A stretch of DNA of 64,000 nt from Puffinus mauretanicus. Lineage: Eukaryota; Chordata; Aves; Procellariiformes; Procellariidae. The notes beneath the pieces are model-generated. The model was not told the origin of the DNA, made no database searches, and saw only the letters and a program-made list of their open reading frames with translations. Of the stretch, positions 11,536 to 25,400 are shown one piece after another. The position numbers and the translations under genes were made by a program. The stretch's first letter is position 1. The number at the start of each line of letters is the position of its first letter. Where the stretch lies: NCBI GenBank assembly GCA_023333565.1, contig JAJKFH010003165.1, positions 620,001 through 684,000 of the forward strand, in the 5' to 3' direction.

Positions 11536-12749
11536 CTGAGATTAAAGAGAATTTGGTTTTCTCAAGTCCTTATTCTGTAATTTCCTCAGCACCTCCAAAG
11601 ATGCCAGGAAAGAAATTCATGTCAAAGCTGAAGTCTATGTACAGTTCTCAGAACACCTGTTTCATAACACAGAACAGTTCTAACAAAGAACAAGCATTTC
11701 CCGATTACATAGCTATTGTAAACTTGCCAGACATTTCCAGTCTTGCTTACCCTTTCCTCAGCCGTGTGCAAAGTGCAAGAATGTTGTGTTTCAACAAGAA
11801 ATGTCTCAAGCATCCCTGACTTGCTTCATAGGTGCAATTCAAGGTGTTTGAACTTTTGGAGTTGTATTTTGTTAAAAAGCTTATGTGCATATAGGCTGAA
11901 TTCTTCACGGTTCTGTAGTGTTTCTCTATAAAATTCTATTCAATTGTTTTGGATGTCCCCTTCTTCATACAAGAAATAAAATAAAGAGTGTCACTAATAA
12001 TAAACAGCGAGCAGTCAGCCTAGAAGGGGATACACAGAACTAACCAAGAGGAAAATGTATGCACGCACGTTTAACTGAACATTGCCTGAGCCAGGGCTTT
12101 TCCATGGGCATCTCTGTCCCCTTGGGATTCAGACCGCTGGGTACTTTCAGAAGAGATCACAAGAGGGAAGAAGACGGTCTTGTCCTCCACAGCTTTGTCA
12201 CTCAGCTTCTTTTCAGAAAAGGTGGAACCTGGATTCTAGACCCTCCTCAAACCTGTACGTGTATGTATATGTGTGTGTACATGTACGTGTGTGTGTGCAT
12301 GGGCGAGCGTGGCGGGGGGTGGCAGGGTGGCAGCTCCAAGTTTGTGGGAGAAGGTTCTGCTCACCTCCCTGCTCCTGGGGCTGGCAGATAGTCTCCATCC
12401 CTTTTGCTGAAGTTTGAAGGGATATGAAAGGACTCGCAACAACGATTTTTTTTTCAGTTGTGTAAGAAAGAGCCTTATTGTGTGACCACTGTCTACTGGA
12501 AAATGAAAACCGTTCTTTCACACCTCTGTAGGGTAAAGTAGGCCGGCAATCCAGCAGGCACCAATTTGTTCCTGAAGGTCAGCACATCATGTGAAGTTTC
12601 TTAAGTGTTAATAGTGGGTCATTCTTTTTGTTCTTTTTTTCAGTATCAGTTGGTAACATCATTTGTTAATGATGAACATTAAATGCTTATAAAACTATAA
12701 AGGGATAATTTCTAAACAGTGATTTGTGTGACTCAGACACTGATGACAA
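11536..12749. other. Convergent intergenic region, right part
   Basis: It holds broken coding-like pieces on the minus strand (see the segment at 11422-11535) and the TG microsatellite. Nothing else was recognised. Confidence 0.5.
12254..12300. repeat. TG-rich microsatellite
   Basis: Interrupted (GT)n with TATG and TACG units, just downstream of the inferred EGFL6 polyadenylation site. Confidence 0.85.
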
Positions 12750-13309
12750 ACAAGGTACTTCACATACTTTATTAGTAATGAAAATATTCCTCAGGGACAT
12801 GACTCCACTTACAACTTGCGTAGGTCCATCAAGAAGGAAATAAAGCTCCTCTCTTTCCTCTTACTTGTTGAATAGATTGAATATCTACACACTAAGTAGG
12901 AAGTTAAAATTACGTCACCAGAAGTAGTAACATCCTCTTACATACTGCTTTATGTTCTTGTGGAAGTAGAAGAAATGAAATAGAAGACTTAAGAATACCC
13001 TTGAAAAGAACTTTAAGGAATAAAAGCATGTAGAATTTGTAAAAAAGCTAGACAAATAATACTTTAGAAACCCTGACCTTGAATTATAAAATACAGTAGT
13101 GCTACGCTCAAAGCACATATTAGAATAACTCATAAAAAAGTGTACTCTGCATCTTGCACATGTCAGTTTTTCTGTTTTCATTGCTGCATTAAGTACAAGG
13201 CAGTTTTCATGGTTTTGTTTTTTTTATAAAGAAAATTATTCAAAAATACACTACTAATAAGGCAAATATTAAAAATAGGATTAAATCCAGCATACTCAAA
13301 TATCCATTA
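12750..13309 (-). other. EGFL6: EGFL6 3' untranslated region (inferred)
   Basis: After the TGA the transcript runs into AT-rich, non-coding sequence. The first canonical AATAAA on this strand is at 12768-12773 (TTTATT on the + strand), followed by TG-containing sequence, so cleavage near 12750 is likely. This gives a 3' UTR of about 550 bases. The exact end is an inference. Confidence 0.6.
12768..12773 (-). terminator. Polyadenylation signal AATAAA for EGFL6
   Basis: This is the first canonical hexamer downstream of the EGFL6 stop codon on the minus strand. Its use is inferred from position only. Confidence 0.55.
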
Positions 13310-13405
13310 TCAGGTATCTTCTGGGCATAGACCAGAAATTAGTAGAACATTGTCCACTCCAATTTCTCCAGTTTTGCCCTTCCCACGTTCTGATTCAAAA
13401 GTGAC
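13310..13405 (-). CDS. EGFL6: EGFL6 exon 12: end of MAM domain and stop codon
   Basis: The coding part is 96 nt after CTTATGACAG. It encodes [18 protein letters not shown], then LLISGLC with the fourth MAM cysteine, and ends PEDT with TGA at 13310-13312. The human protein runs about five residues further. A CR1 LINE ends 26 bp upstream of this exon. Confidence 0.96.
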   Translation of the reverse strand, partial: VTFESERGKGKTGEIGVDNVLLISGLCPEDT

Positions 13406-16400
13406 CTGTCATAAGAAAAGAGATGTATTAGAATCATAGAATCATAGAATCATTAAGGTTGGAAAAGACCTCTAAGATCATCGAGTCCAACCGTCAACCC
13501 AACACCACCATGTCCACTACACCACGTCCCTAAGCGCCACATCTACACGTCTTTTAAATACTTCCAGGGTCGGTGACTCAACCACTTCCCTGGGCAGCCT
13601 GTTGCAAGGCCTGACCACTCTTTCAGTAAAGAAATTTCTCCTAATGTCCAGTCTAAACCTCCCTTGGCGCAACTTGAGGCCATTTCCTCTCGTCCTATTG
13701 CTAGTTACTTGGGAGAAGAGACCAACCCCCACCTCGCTACAACCTCCTTTCAGGTAGTTGTAGAGCGCGATGAGGTCTCCCCTCAGCCTCCTCTTCTCCA
13801 GACTAAATAGTCCCAGTTCCCTCAGCCGCTCCTCATAAGACTTGTGCTCCAGGCCCTTCACCAGCTTCGTTGCCCTCCTCTGGACACGCTCCAGCACCTC
13901 CATGTCCTTCTTGTAGTGAGGGGCCCAAAACTGAACACAGTATTCGAGGTGCGGCCTCACCAGTGCCGAGTACAGGGGCACCATCACCTCCCTGCTCCTG
14001 CTGGCCACACTATTTCTGATACAGGCCAGGATGCCATTGGCCTTCTTGGCCACCTGGGCACACTGCCGGCTCATGTTCAGCCGGCTGTCAACCAGCACCC
14101 CCAGGTCCTTTTCCTCTGGGAAAAGTGAAAATGTAGTTTATCCACCCATTTAGCAACTCTGAATGTTAATTAATTATTATGCTATATCTGAGGAATGTTT
14201 TATCACAATACAGGACTTAATGACTTAAACCCTTGCAGTTTTTAGAGTTTCTGTGTATTATTTGAACTAGACTGATAATCCTCTGCACAGATTTACAATA
14301 CCAAACGGATTCCTTTAATAAGATTACTTATTTTCATTGTACAAAGAAAATGCAAATTGAGTGAAATCCTGTTATAATAATGTAGTTTTATCAAAGTATG
14401 TGATATTAGTGCACTCCTTTTCTTGAAGACATTACAACTGTTCATTTTTGATCTATTTGGATCCTTAATTTTTGGGTGTATATACTATATATATATTTAC
14501 TCTCTCTATATAGTATGTACGTATAGTATAGCATGTATACTATATAGAGAGAGTAGGTTCATTTTTATGAGTAGGATATGTGGGTTTTTATTTTATAGTC
14601 TGATTCTCATTTATGTAAGGGCTTTTCTACATCATTCCAGCAGTGCAAAGAACCTTGAAAAGAGCTTGCATTTCATTTATACTCACGGTATTCAATTATA
14701 CAGTAGAAGCCTTTACACAGCACTGAAAATGTTCAGTCACATAAATGAAAACCAAGCCCGAGCATTTCAAGGAGAAACTTGATGAAGCCCTGGTTGAGGC
14801 AGTTTTCTGTGCACAGTGTTCCCTGTTGGCTAGTATGTCCTGCTCCTAGGGTGATTGCTCGCCCTTGATTATACATGATGCCTCCTTTTGCACTAATTAT
14901 CTGGTTTAGTGTGGTTTGAGAGAATCCTCTTCTATGAAACAAGGATAATTTTCATTTTTCCAGGAATATATATGTGCTTCTGTTGCATGAGATATTAAAC
15001 AGAGATTTTCCTTCTTTGTGTTAATTTATGATCTGATGCATTTTTTACAAAATGACAGGATTACTGGCATCAATGTTCTAGCCAACTGGGGCAATTCAGT
15101 TCTGAAATTACAACCAGATAATAACTTTTCTGCCTCTTAAAATCTGTGCTCCTGTTTCCCATTTCAGATAAGCCTTTCAATTGCCAGTAAGCAATGCCTA
15201 TAAAACAGTTAGTGGAACACTTGAGGATTAGGAAATTATGGTATTTCCTAATACCATTGGAATTAGGCCATTGATTATGGTATTTGGCTTATAAATTGGG
15301 TTATACTTACACTGTTGGTTGTTTCAGCCCCCTGAAATATCTCTATTTTTCCAGTTCTCCACCTTTCATCTTTTCCTTTGTTCTGCTCCCAGGCAGGAGC
15401 AGTTTTTTTGTTTGCCAGGAACACTCGAAGTTTCCCCACTCTCTCGCCAGCAATTCGATAACTGAAAATTAAGCAGTAGCTGCTCTTTGGTTTGAGGTCA
15501 GTGAGGAGAAGTTTTAGACGCCCCATATCCTTCTTGTGCCCCACAAAAGCTGGAACTGCCATGTAGTACCCATCGCCTTGTAACAAAAAAAAAGGAAAAT
15601 GCATCTTTAATGGACTTGTGTTATTTATTAGCAAATTGAATACCTATTTGCTAAGAAAATATGTGGAAGCTGGGTTACTTGAATAATTTAAAATCAGACT
15701 GGAGAAAAGCAGCAGGGAGTGTACTTTGCAAGGAATAAGCTTGCACTGTTGGAAGTCAGATCAGTTTACAGAGGAGATGAGTTCATATTTCACTGGCAAT
15801 TGCAGTCATTCTTCCTTGCACTATCTTTCAAACGCAAAACCATCTCAGTTTTTCAAATGCAACAGCCTGAAACATGCTGCTGTGCCTTTGTGGTCATTCC
15901 TTGTCCAGTACTTGAGGTACCTCAACAGTCTCCTCCCTGTCCTCTGCAGTGATGACAAACTCATAAAGGAACTGATAGCTTATTCCCCAAATCCTGGAGG
16001 AGCAATGAAATGACAGAGACACACAGTGTGATAAAAGGATAAAACATCTGGGTCCATAAAGAAAGTCCTAATCAGCAGATGTAAGTTCAGGGAGATGGGG
16101 TAAGGTCAGGGTACGGTCTTCCTGGAAGTGACATCGCAGGGAAGGGACTCGGGGAAAAGGAAATATATGGAACAGGAGAGGAAGGAATAGTGAAGAAAGA
16201 CTGGCATGAAAGACTGTGAGTGAAGAGGGAGAGAATGTGTGTGTGGGAACTGGAGCAAGTGGCCTGCAGGACCTGCAGGACCCACCGGTCCCTACTGCAG
16301 CAACTTCTGCAACATTTCCTGTGTCACAGGGGAAGAGACATCCTTTCAAACAAGTTTTTTCAGCCACACCTTTTTATATACACCAGCACAGCAGTCACAC

Positions 16401-19400
16401 ATTGCATTCGTGGAGTTCTTTCTCAGGTTTTAGCAGGCCTGCAGTTGGTACCAGGCCAGGTATCGGTTGTCCTTGAATAGCCCCCTGCCCTTGGCTCATT
16501 CTGAGGAACGCCGTCACTAGTTTGTCTTGCAGAGTTTGAGATTTCTGAACAGTTATCACAGTGCAGTCTAAGCCATGTGAGTGACTACATTGCCACATCC
16601 ATCTAAATGGCAGCTGTGTGGTTAAATGCCCTACCAGTCTTGCAGAGATACAAACGTAACTAATAAGGTTTCCATTGCCTTGTACCTTGCAATCCTGAAC
16701 AGTTATATTCTAATAATTTTTCTCATCTTTTGATTCGTTTGTGTTGAAATACATTGCTGATTACAAAGCTAATTCTTGATTCTGTTTTCCCCTCTGTCCC
16801 TCTTTTTTTGGAGAGGGTGAGCCACCAAATCAAAGCATAGCTATAGGACAGATATTTAAATACCTCTATCTCGATCAGCAGGATTCCAGTCAAAGTCATC
16901 ATCAGCATCTTGTTTCCAGTCGCAGACCCCTCGACTGAAGCTGCAATCAACTGAAAAAAAAATCGGCACTGGAGACTCAGAGATAAGAGGAGCACTACAT
17001 CATAAGTACTGATAAAAATAATTTGCTCTTTATTCACTCAGTTATGAATGTATAGGTCATTCTAAAATTATCTACAATCTGAGTTCAGATACTGTTGACC
17101 TAGATTAAATTGCAAAAAAGCAAATCATTAGAATTTATGTAGTAATTCTTTCTTTAACTCACAGGAAAATCTATTGTGGCTTTTTACTGCCAATCTCCCA
17201 TCTGCACATGAGTTTATACGCTGTGATTTCTGTATACTGAGCGCCTGCTGATCTCCAGGTATAGCTGGAGGTGTTAGTTTTGAACTCTAGCATCATAAAT
17301 GGTTTGGGATCTGCCAACTTTAGAACCTTCCTCTCTCCATTTGTTACACTGCTGTAGTTGCAATCAGCTGAGATGTTCAAACTCCAGTTCTATCCATTGA
17401 AAGAGAGAAGCTGGCCTCCCATGAGAGGAATCCCTTACGTCAGCACTTGATACTCATACTACAGGGAGCTGGGAATAGCCCAGATCAGTTGGCCTTTAGA
17501 GCACACTGAAAAAGGGTGTCACCCGGAGCGCACCACAGCCTTCGTGACTGTGCAGATGAAAAGCATTACATACACAAAGAAAGAAACACTCTGCAATGCA
17601 AGTATGACAGATTGGATTAAGCATAATACGTCAGCCATCTGAATTTCCTCAGAAAGAAGCATCCTTCTTGTTCTTTTCACGTATTTTATCATAAGACTAA
17701 GAAGTCCAGTACTTGGGATTTAGAGAGCTTTACTGTAAAAATCCATTGTTTCTGAGACTACTCCTTTCTGAATTGGAAAAACCCCATTATCTTACCCTTA
17801 ATGTCACATGTGTCTGTTTTGTTTTGTTTTGTTTTCTGTAAGATTTGGAAGCATTTGTGGATTGGTTTTGGGTGAAACCCACCTTGTCCTAAAAATAATC
17901 TCAGCTACAGCCAATCCCAGCATGTCAGCCCCTGCCCACTTGGCTGGGAACTCCCCAGGAGGATGCTGCTGCCCTGTAAATGCATCAGCTCAATACGATC
18001 TATCTCTCAGTCCCCCCTTTTGGATTCTGCTTTTTTGCGTGGCTTTCATAAGCAGGTCCTTATAGTCAGCTTCATGATTCTGTCCATCACAGGAAAACTG
18101 CTTCCCACCGGGAAAGCTGGGGAGAGTGCCCTTTGATCTGCTTTGACCAGAGCTACACTGCAGTCTGTTATAGTTCCCAACAAGCAGTGAAGTTTTCTGT
18201 TTGAAAGTCCATGAAGCAGTTTCATAAGGCATGGCAGAAGCTTAAGTTGTGTAAATAAATTGACAGGTCTTGGACCTTGTATGCTCTCCTGACTGTAAAA
18301 ATCTCTGATTTTACAACAATTTTTTAATGTGAGAAAGAACAGGTAGTACTCTGATATTCACAGGACTTACTGATGAATTGGGAACTATCATAAATTCATA
18401 GCCATGCTATTTAAGATTCAGGGTAAATATTTATGCAGTCTTGTTCAGGGGAAATTCCTATTGACTTCTGACAGAGGACCAGAGAAAAACCAAGAGAATA
18501 TGGCTGAAGGAGATGGGCATATTGTTGCATGCTATGCAACACTCTTCTAACATGGTTTAATTTTATAGACGATAGAAATGACTTTATTTTTTCATGACTA
18601 TGAAATAAATCAAGTGAAATTCAATTGCAAGTCAAGTTTCAATGTGAGGGAACTTTCTATACATGGCTCATAAACAGTTAAAGTATGTTTTGAAAAGGAC
18701 ACAAAAAGAGCTTCTCACATTGGAACTAGCAGAATGGTTTGGCCAGATACTGTCTCCAATGTGCTCACCAAACCTTTGTTTTATGTTAAAGGCTTTTAAA
18801 CTGGTTCTGGCTTGGCTAATATAGGTTGTCATGAAAACACACAATACACAGGGAAAAAAATTATCTACCTTCTTGCTCCGGTCTCGACACTGGAACTTTC
18901 CTCTGTGCCAGGAGAGGGCCGAAAGCAGCTGCTTCTTTCATCTTGGGAACTAGGGAAAACAACTTGTCAAGTGCTGAGTCCTCATGGGAACAGAAAATGG
19001 AACTTTATTCCTTTATACCAGTTGCCATCATTTATTTAAGTAACTCTGTGTATGTGTTTTCCACTCCACCACCAAACTCACATAACCCCAGTTAGATACT
19101 AACTCTGAATTTTAAAACTTTGTTTAAATTGCTGATTTCCACAGCACCGTGCCTTCTAAGCTGTGGGCAATGGAGCTACAAGATTCACCAAGTCATAAAA
19201 TGTTGAACATGATCTTTCTTTGGCGTGGTGATCTGCTTTCTTGCTACAAAACTTCAGCTAATGATCGAAGTACCTGAACTCTACCAAACAGTGAAGACAA
19301 AGACTCAACGGCTTGGCACCACTTTGCCAACAACAGCCTCAAAAAATGGGTAATGTCAGAGACTTTGTAAAAGCCATAAATGTTGGGGCATCAAAGGCCC

Positions 19401-22400
19401 GCAGCTCTGTATTCAGGTAAGTGATAGCTGGTACTGCTGTAACAGAAGCCCCAGGAAATGATTTTTCTGAAGCCGTACTCTCTGCTGTGGTACATGTTCT
19501 CCTGCAAACCTGATCAGCTCTGCTGTCTGTTGGGGTAATGCAGCGACTGCCCTACCCCTTCTTCACCCTCCCTGCAACAGCTGGCCTGATGTTCTGATAA
19601 CCAGTCCTGATGGAAACCCCCAAACAAGTTCTTTTGTAAAAATTGGTTGACGTGTCTTGTGCCAAACTGGAAGAGTCGGTACAGCAGCACAGTCAATGAA
19701 TGTTAGGTGCATTCTCTAAGATGCTGCTCTACAGGAGGTGGTTACTCAAGAAGTACTATTTTTCAGCAGCAGCCTCAGAGACCAAGGCAAAACCTCTCCT
19801 GTCTGATGAGCTACAAAGATATAGAAGCTTGCAAACTCTAATTTACTCTAAGTAATACTCTAAAATACTCTAAGTATTTTTAAGCTTCTTTTGTACTATT
19901 GTAAGTGATTAATAGAGAAGTGCACTCACGAAAAAAAATTACAGTCTCAACTTCTTTGTGCAGAGCCTGTGCAAGTAACTCATCACACATGAGTTAAGGG
20001 GAAGATCTGCTTTCACTGGCAGAGGATTCTATCCTTTGCAAACACATACGCAGATGATACCTATGATATATACATACACACCTATGAAAACAGGAGGAGC
20101 TTAAATGTGCCATTTTAGAGGAGGAGTGAGGGAGGATCCTTTGGATTCCTGCTTACAGAAGGTGTTAGTGGAAAGCCTGACAGACTGAAGTTCACTTTTC
20201 AGCCACACCATGTGGGCAGCAGCACTAAGAAAAGCTCAGACTTCCTCAACAGTGCCAGATGATAGGAGCTATGGAAATGGAAATTACTTCTCCCTACTCA
20301 GCATTGTATCATACACGCTATTAGAAAGTCGCAAATGCCAAATATTTTAAAAGTCATTACTTTCACATGCACGCACGTTTGTTCGGAGGGGAGTTTGTTC
20401 CCGTGAGTTCCACTGAGCTAGAGCTTTCCATCGAAATACTCCAACATACTCAGAGTCGTAAACACATTCTCAATTTTAAGAATATACTTACAACCCACTG
20501 CAATCCAGAACCTCCTAGCACCATAAAGACCATGCCATCTACTTAACCTTTCTTCTCCTTCAAAACTGTCAAAAATTGCTCTGTGTGTACAGCAGAGAAA
20601 ACACACACTAACAAAGAGGCCCTGGAGGCACTTCCAGAGGTGCTGAATTGAGTAGAGAAAGGAGACTCATGCAATCTTACGAGCTTTCTGATGAATTGCC
20701 AGGAGCGTGTCCTCTCTTGTTGCCCTTGCAGCCTTCCCCTCACCCAGACCATTGCTTAAATCACCTGGATAATATTCTTACTTAAGGCAAGGATTAATGT
20801 ATCTTTCTCCAAATTAATATATGTCTACATATACACATTTAGAAACAGGCACATAGAGATTAGGTGTTAAGTTTACTGTCATGCCATAAACTTGGCCTCG
20901 TACTTAGTGAAAGAGGCTCAGGCTGTGAAAACCCTTGCCAAAATGAAGAGGGCTATTAAAATATGATCAGTTCTGGAAAGAGTGGAGTGATTTAACAGAA
21001 GACAACAGCTGCCAGAGTGATTTATTTATTGGGTTATTGAATTACACTTGAATTTACTTGAGGGATATACATGCAGGTGTAGCTGTGTGCTGCAGATGCT
21101 TCAAGTGAAGAACTGTCATGCACATAAAAAGAGCCAAATTTTGTATCCAAATCTATTTTTGTTTCCAGTGTCAGGCATTAACTCAGATTCTCCACTTACT
21201 GGAAGATATCACCTGCGTATTATGAGAAACTGTAAGCTTCAGCTTACAGAAAGGTTTCCAAGAAACCTTACTTCTTGGAATGCGCCTACACTTTACATCA
21301 GACCATCATTGGACATAGCCAGGATCCAAAGTTTACCCCCTCCTAAGTACTAGGCAGGAGTCAGGATTGCTCTTTTCAGCTCTTCTGCTGTCAAGTGGTG
21401 CTTGCAGAAAGGTTCTCTAAGAACATACTCTCACTACCAAAAGCTCACACGCTTTAGGCACAGCAGAGTCTATCCTTCTTTCTGTACGGCTGGTGTCCAC
21501 CCATCAACTTATCTGCAGCACTAGCTACTGTATAATCTCTACATATAAAACGCTTCGTATCATGGTGCCACACATTATTAACCGTTGATGTCATCATGAT
21601 ACTCTTATGAGGTAAGATGGGTTGATCTTATGAACAGGAATTCGTGGCAGAGAGTACTAATGCCCGGGTCTTCAGAGGTACCTATGTAACTAACTACCAC
21701 CAATTTCCATAGGAGTTGTGTCTATGAATGTCGTGATGAGCTGAGCATAAGTAAATTGGTGACGTTCTGGTCCTGAGAACAGCCACCTTGTTGCTGACAC
21801 AGGTTCTTGCATCTGCAAGAAATTCAGTGTTGCTATCTGCGACATATATTTGAGTATTGCCCCTGCTCTGAGGAGGGGGAATCTCTTTGAGTCATGTTAG
21901 ATGCAGTTTGTCAATTTTATTATATATCAGGAACTGCAGCAAGGAAAAAGACTTTCTGCAAATAGAGTAGCCCCAGCCAGCTCTATCTTGCTGCAAGTAC
22001 TTCCCTAAAAAATAGTAGGACTCACATAAAACAACGCTGAAACTACTGAGGATGTCTGCAATCATGGAAATGCTTCTTAGCAATAACCTCAGAAAATGAG
22101 AAAGTAGTGCTGAAAAGAAGCATTGAGACATTGTTCTAGTATAAATGTGAGTATAAATAGAGGGCCACGAAGGGGATTTAGAAACAAGTTTATACATGAA
22201 AATAGAATTCCGCTTTAAAAACACCAGGCTTACAGGGAGTGCTGCGCATAATGAAATAGATGAGGTTTGAGAGCCACCTCCTAGCCATCCCGCTGCCCAG
22301 AGGACCTTTAGGTGCTAAGTAAAGGAAGATAACAGACTGCCACTGAAAGATATAGCAAAAGACCTAGTTAGGTTCAAGCATATCCTTTCATACAGTGCAC

Positions 22401-25400
22401 AGCAATGTCCTCCTAGGAGTACAGGCAGACACCAGTTCACTCTGCCTGTCAGGCAGGTTTGTTAGCACTGGTCTGCCAGTTGCGCCAACTCTGACTACAC
22501 GACTTCTGCGTTGGAGCTGGCTTGCACCTGGCTTGCTTGGAGCACAACTAAAGCGAGCTCAGGTCCAAACGAAAAGTACCATGTAGATAGACCCTCAAGT
22601 CAGTCCATAAGTCAAATAAGGGGCAACGAGATCACAAAAGCGATAGGAAGCTTCAGGAGCACATCTGGAAAAGCACTGCTTGGACTAAGCTGCAATATTA
22701 AAAGGTTCAAAATAAAAAAAAAAAAAAAGGCAAAAAAAAAAAAGCCGAAACCCCAAACCCAACACGCAGAAGCTCAGTAGAATAGGTCTGTGGAGCGCTG
22801 TTTTATGGGCACCCTTCAGAAACAGTACAAAAGCACTGGTAAGTAACTGGTAAGTGACTCTGTGGTGCTAAAGGACCTTACTGAAAACACTGATAGATTT
22901 TTCCTTTATGTGCACTTGGTTTCACCTCTCTGCTTTGCCAACTGCTGTATATAAAATTACGTATAGTGCATTTGGAAATGACATTTTTGTCTGAAAAAAT
23001 ATGGCTTGGTTTATAGTTTGGAAGTAATTTTCTATTTGTCTGCAGTAATGCATGTGGTATCCTTAAAGCTTTAATTCCTTTTTTTTTCGTGTTAGTGGGA
23101 CTGTATTTCTTATAAATCATCTGTGGCATCACATTGAGCTGTTGCTGAGGCAGCTATACTGGAAGAACAGATATATAGCAGAATATAAGCACCCATGTAT
23201 TTAAGTGTGCTAGTTGTGGGCAATGTGATGTATTTTTATTTCTTGTTATGGCTGTTTGATTTTCCTGTCTCCTGGAAAATGCCTATGCCTGGTTTTGCCT
23301 AGGTAGTCTAGTTAGTCTAAATGTAAAAATAACACACAAAAATTTGGGAAAAGTAACTCACTGTTGGTAATTCTAACACGTAGAAATATAAAGTGCCTGA
23401 AACCGCAGCATGTGGGAACTCTCACAAAACCGGTACTCGCTGTCTTTCTAACACTGCTCCCTGATGTTCAAAGATCATAAATAAACCCCAGAAAACCAAA
23501 GTGGGCACTGTAAAAAAATCAAGCAGAATATAAGAGATCGTAAAATGATGACTAGCTTCCTATATATACAGTATATCACTATGCCGGACTGAAGGAATAT
23601 GCCACACCTCTGCTACCACATCCTCCTCTGAAAGAATTACATTTGCCAGACGTGTGACATCTTTTGAGCCTTTTATCTGTGGCTGTGGACTGAGCTGTGG
23701 TCTGAGCATTATTCGTTCACACAGCAGTCTAATTATCAGAAAAGAATAAGATTAAGAGCAAACATCCTGATTAACTGAGAGAGTGCTCTTGTTCAGAATT
23801 AAGAGCCTAGAACCCATAAAGGAAACGGTCCACTTTTAGTATTGCCAAATAAACAAGAAAACAAAACGTCTTTATCATTCTTGGTGCTATCAAAGGAAGG
23901 GGCTCTGTAATTAACATAGCTGGCTACGTGATACTACGGGAGTGTTTTAAGCACAGTATGAGTTTCATAAATTGGTAAAGTACACAATACGGCATTTAGT
24001 TGCAGTTGGCAATACCATTCTGGATTATGAATCGTACACGAAAAGCACTGAAACGTTAGAAAATGACAGAATTAAGGTTGTGCACTGTAAGTTCACCTCT
24101 AGCTTGAGCGTAGCATCTGTACAGTCATTGCTTATGCAACCAAGCACCTTGGTCCACCTCTCTGTGTCTTCTTCCATGTACAGAAAGGACATTTCTCACA
24201 CAGCAAGGAGCTTTCCAATACTTTGGTTTACTCTCATTTCCTATACACCTGCAATTTTTGTAATCAATAGGACAGAGTCCTATTTATTAAGCTGCACCTT
24301 TCACAGCAGGACAGGTCCTTCCTTCACATTGAACAAGGTAAGGCTCACATGGAAAATAGTCATTTAAAGTCATTACAGGCTGGTATACATAAGGTATAAA
24401 AATATAAGAAGAAAAATTTAAGTTTTCACAGGTGACCCTAATTTTGACATTTCTTAAATGTTGGTGGCTTCACTTTGCTATCTTTAACTGTTGTGTCTTA
24501 AAAAAACCTGTGAGTAGTAATTTTCACGAATGTCCTGTATTTTGATAGTTGGCCTATTTTAATAATTTCAATCTCCATATAATAATTCCTTTTTTCCCTA
24601 CAGTATTTTTCTGTGGCATATTTTTCTTATGTAGTAAAACTACTATAATAAAATAATACATATGTTTAAAAATAATAATTAGGATCTCTGAAAAGTGTGA
24701 CCTATCCATTTTTCCTAATTAACGACTCTTCCTGGAAGACAAACAGTACCAATATTAATAATACAAAAGGCAGATGCTATGTGAATACTTGAGGGGATTA
24801 TATGGAGGAACTTAATGTGGTAGTAAAGGAATCACTGCTGAACAGACATCAGCAGAGGAGGAAAAAAACCGATGTCTAAATTTACGAGCTGTACAAATGA
24901 GCTAATCATGTACTCCAAAGGATCATTCAATATCATTAAAAATGAAAGTGTTTTAAAGCCAAAAGTTCAAACAATTAAGTGCCTAGATCATGACCGAATT
25001 TTTATAATAACAAGGATCAAGTATAGCATATGAAAATTTAAAAGGAAAGGAAACACAGTTAACATATGCAACCCATCCTGAAAGAAAAATGCAAATGGAA
25101 CAATGCCTTAAGTCTTATACACAGTTGGTATCAAACAAGAAAGCCATAAATAATACAAGTTCACATACTTAATGAAACTACATCTGATACTGGCGTACTA
25201 GTATCCCTGTATAAAAAAGCACACCAACTTTCTGCCAGGATCCCCTGGTGACAAAATCTCTCTGGTATGTTCAGCATATAAATCCCTTATATTAATAATG
25301 AAAAATTCCAGCCAAATGTGACTGGAACAAAGACAGTATAAGCAAAACCACAGTGCTTTAATGTTTTCAAGCAATAATATTAATTGTCACTGCTGTCAGT

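Larger units (their letters stand above)
13406..15310 (-). other. EGFL6 intron 11
   Basis: It contains the CR1 copy at 13431-14119 and the inverted repeat at 14498-14555. Only 25 bases separate the CR1 from exon 12. Confidence 0.9.

Noticed and set aside
13517..14098. 193-codon minus-strand frame as a host gene
   Set aside because: It is the C-terminal end of the CR1 reverse-transcriptase ORF.
17351..17390. NISADC stretch resembling the start of EGFL6 exon 10
   Set aside because: It has no donor or acceptor in the right place, diverges after a few codons, and true exon 10 is present at 16864-16950.
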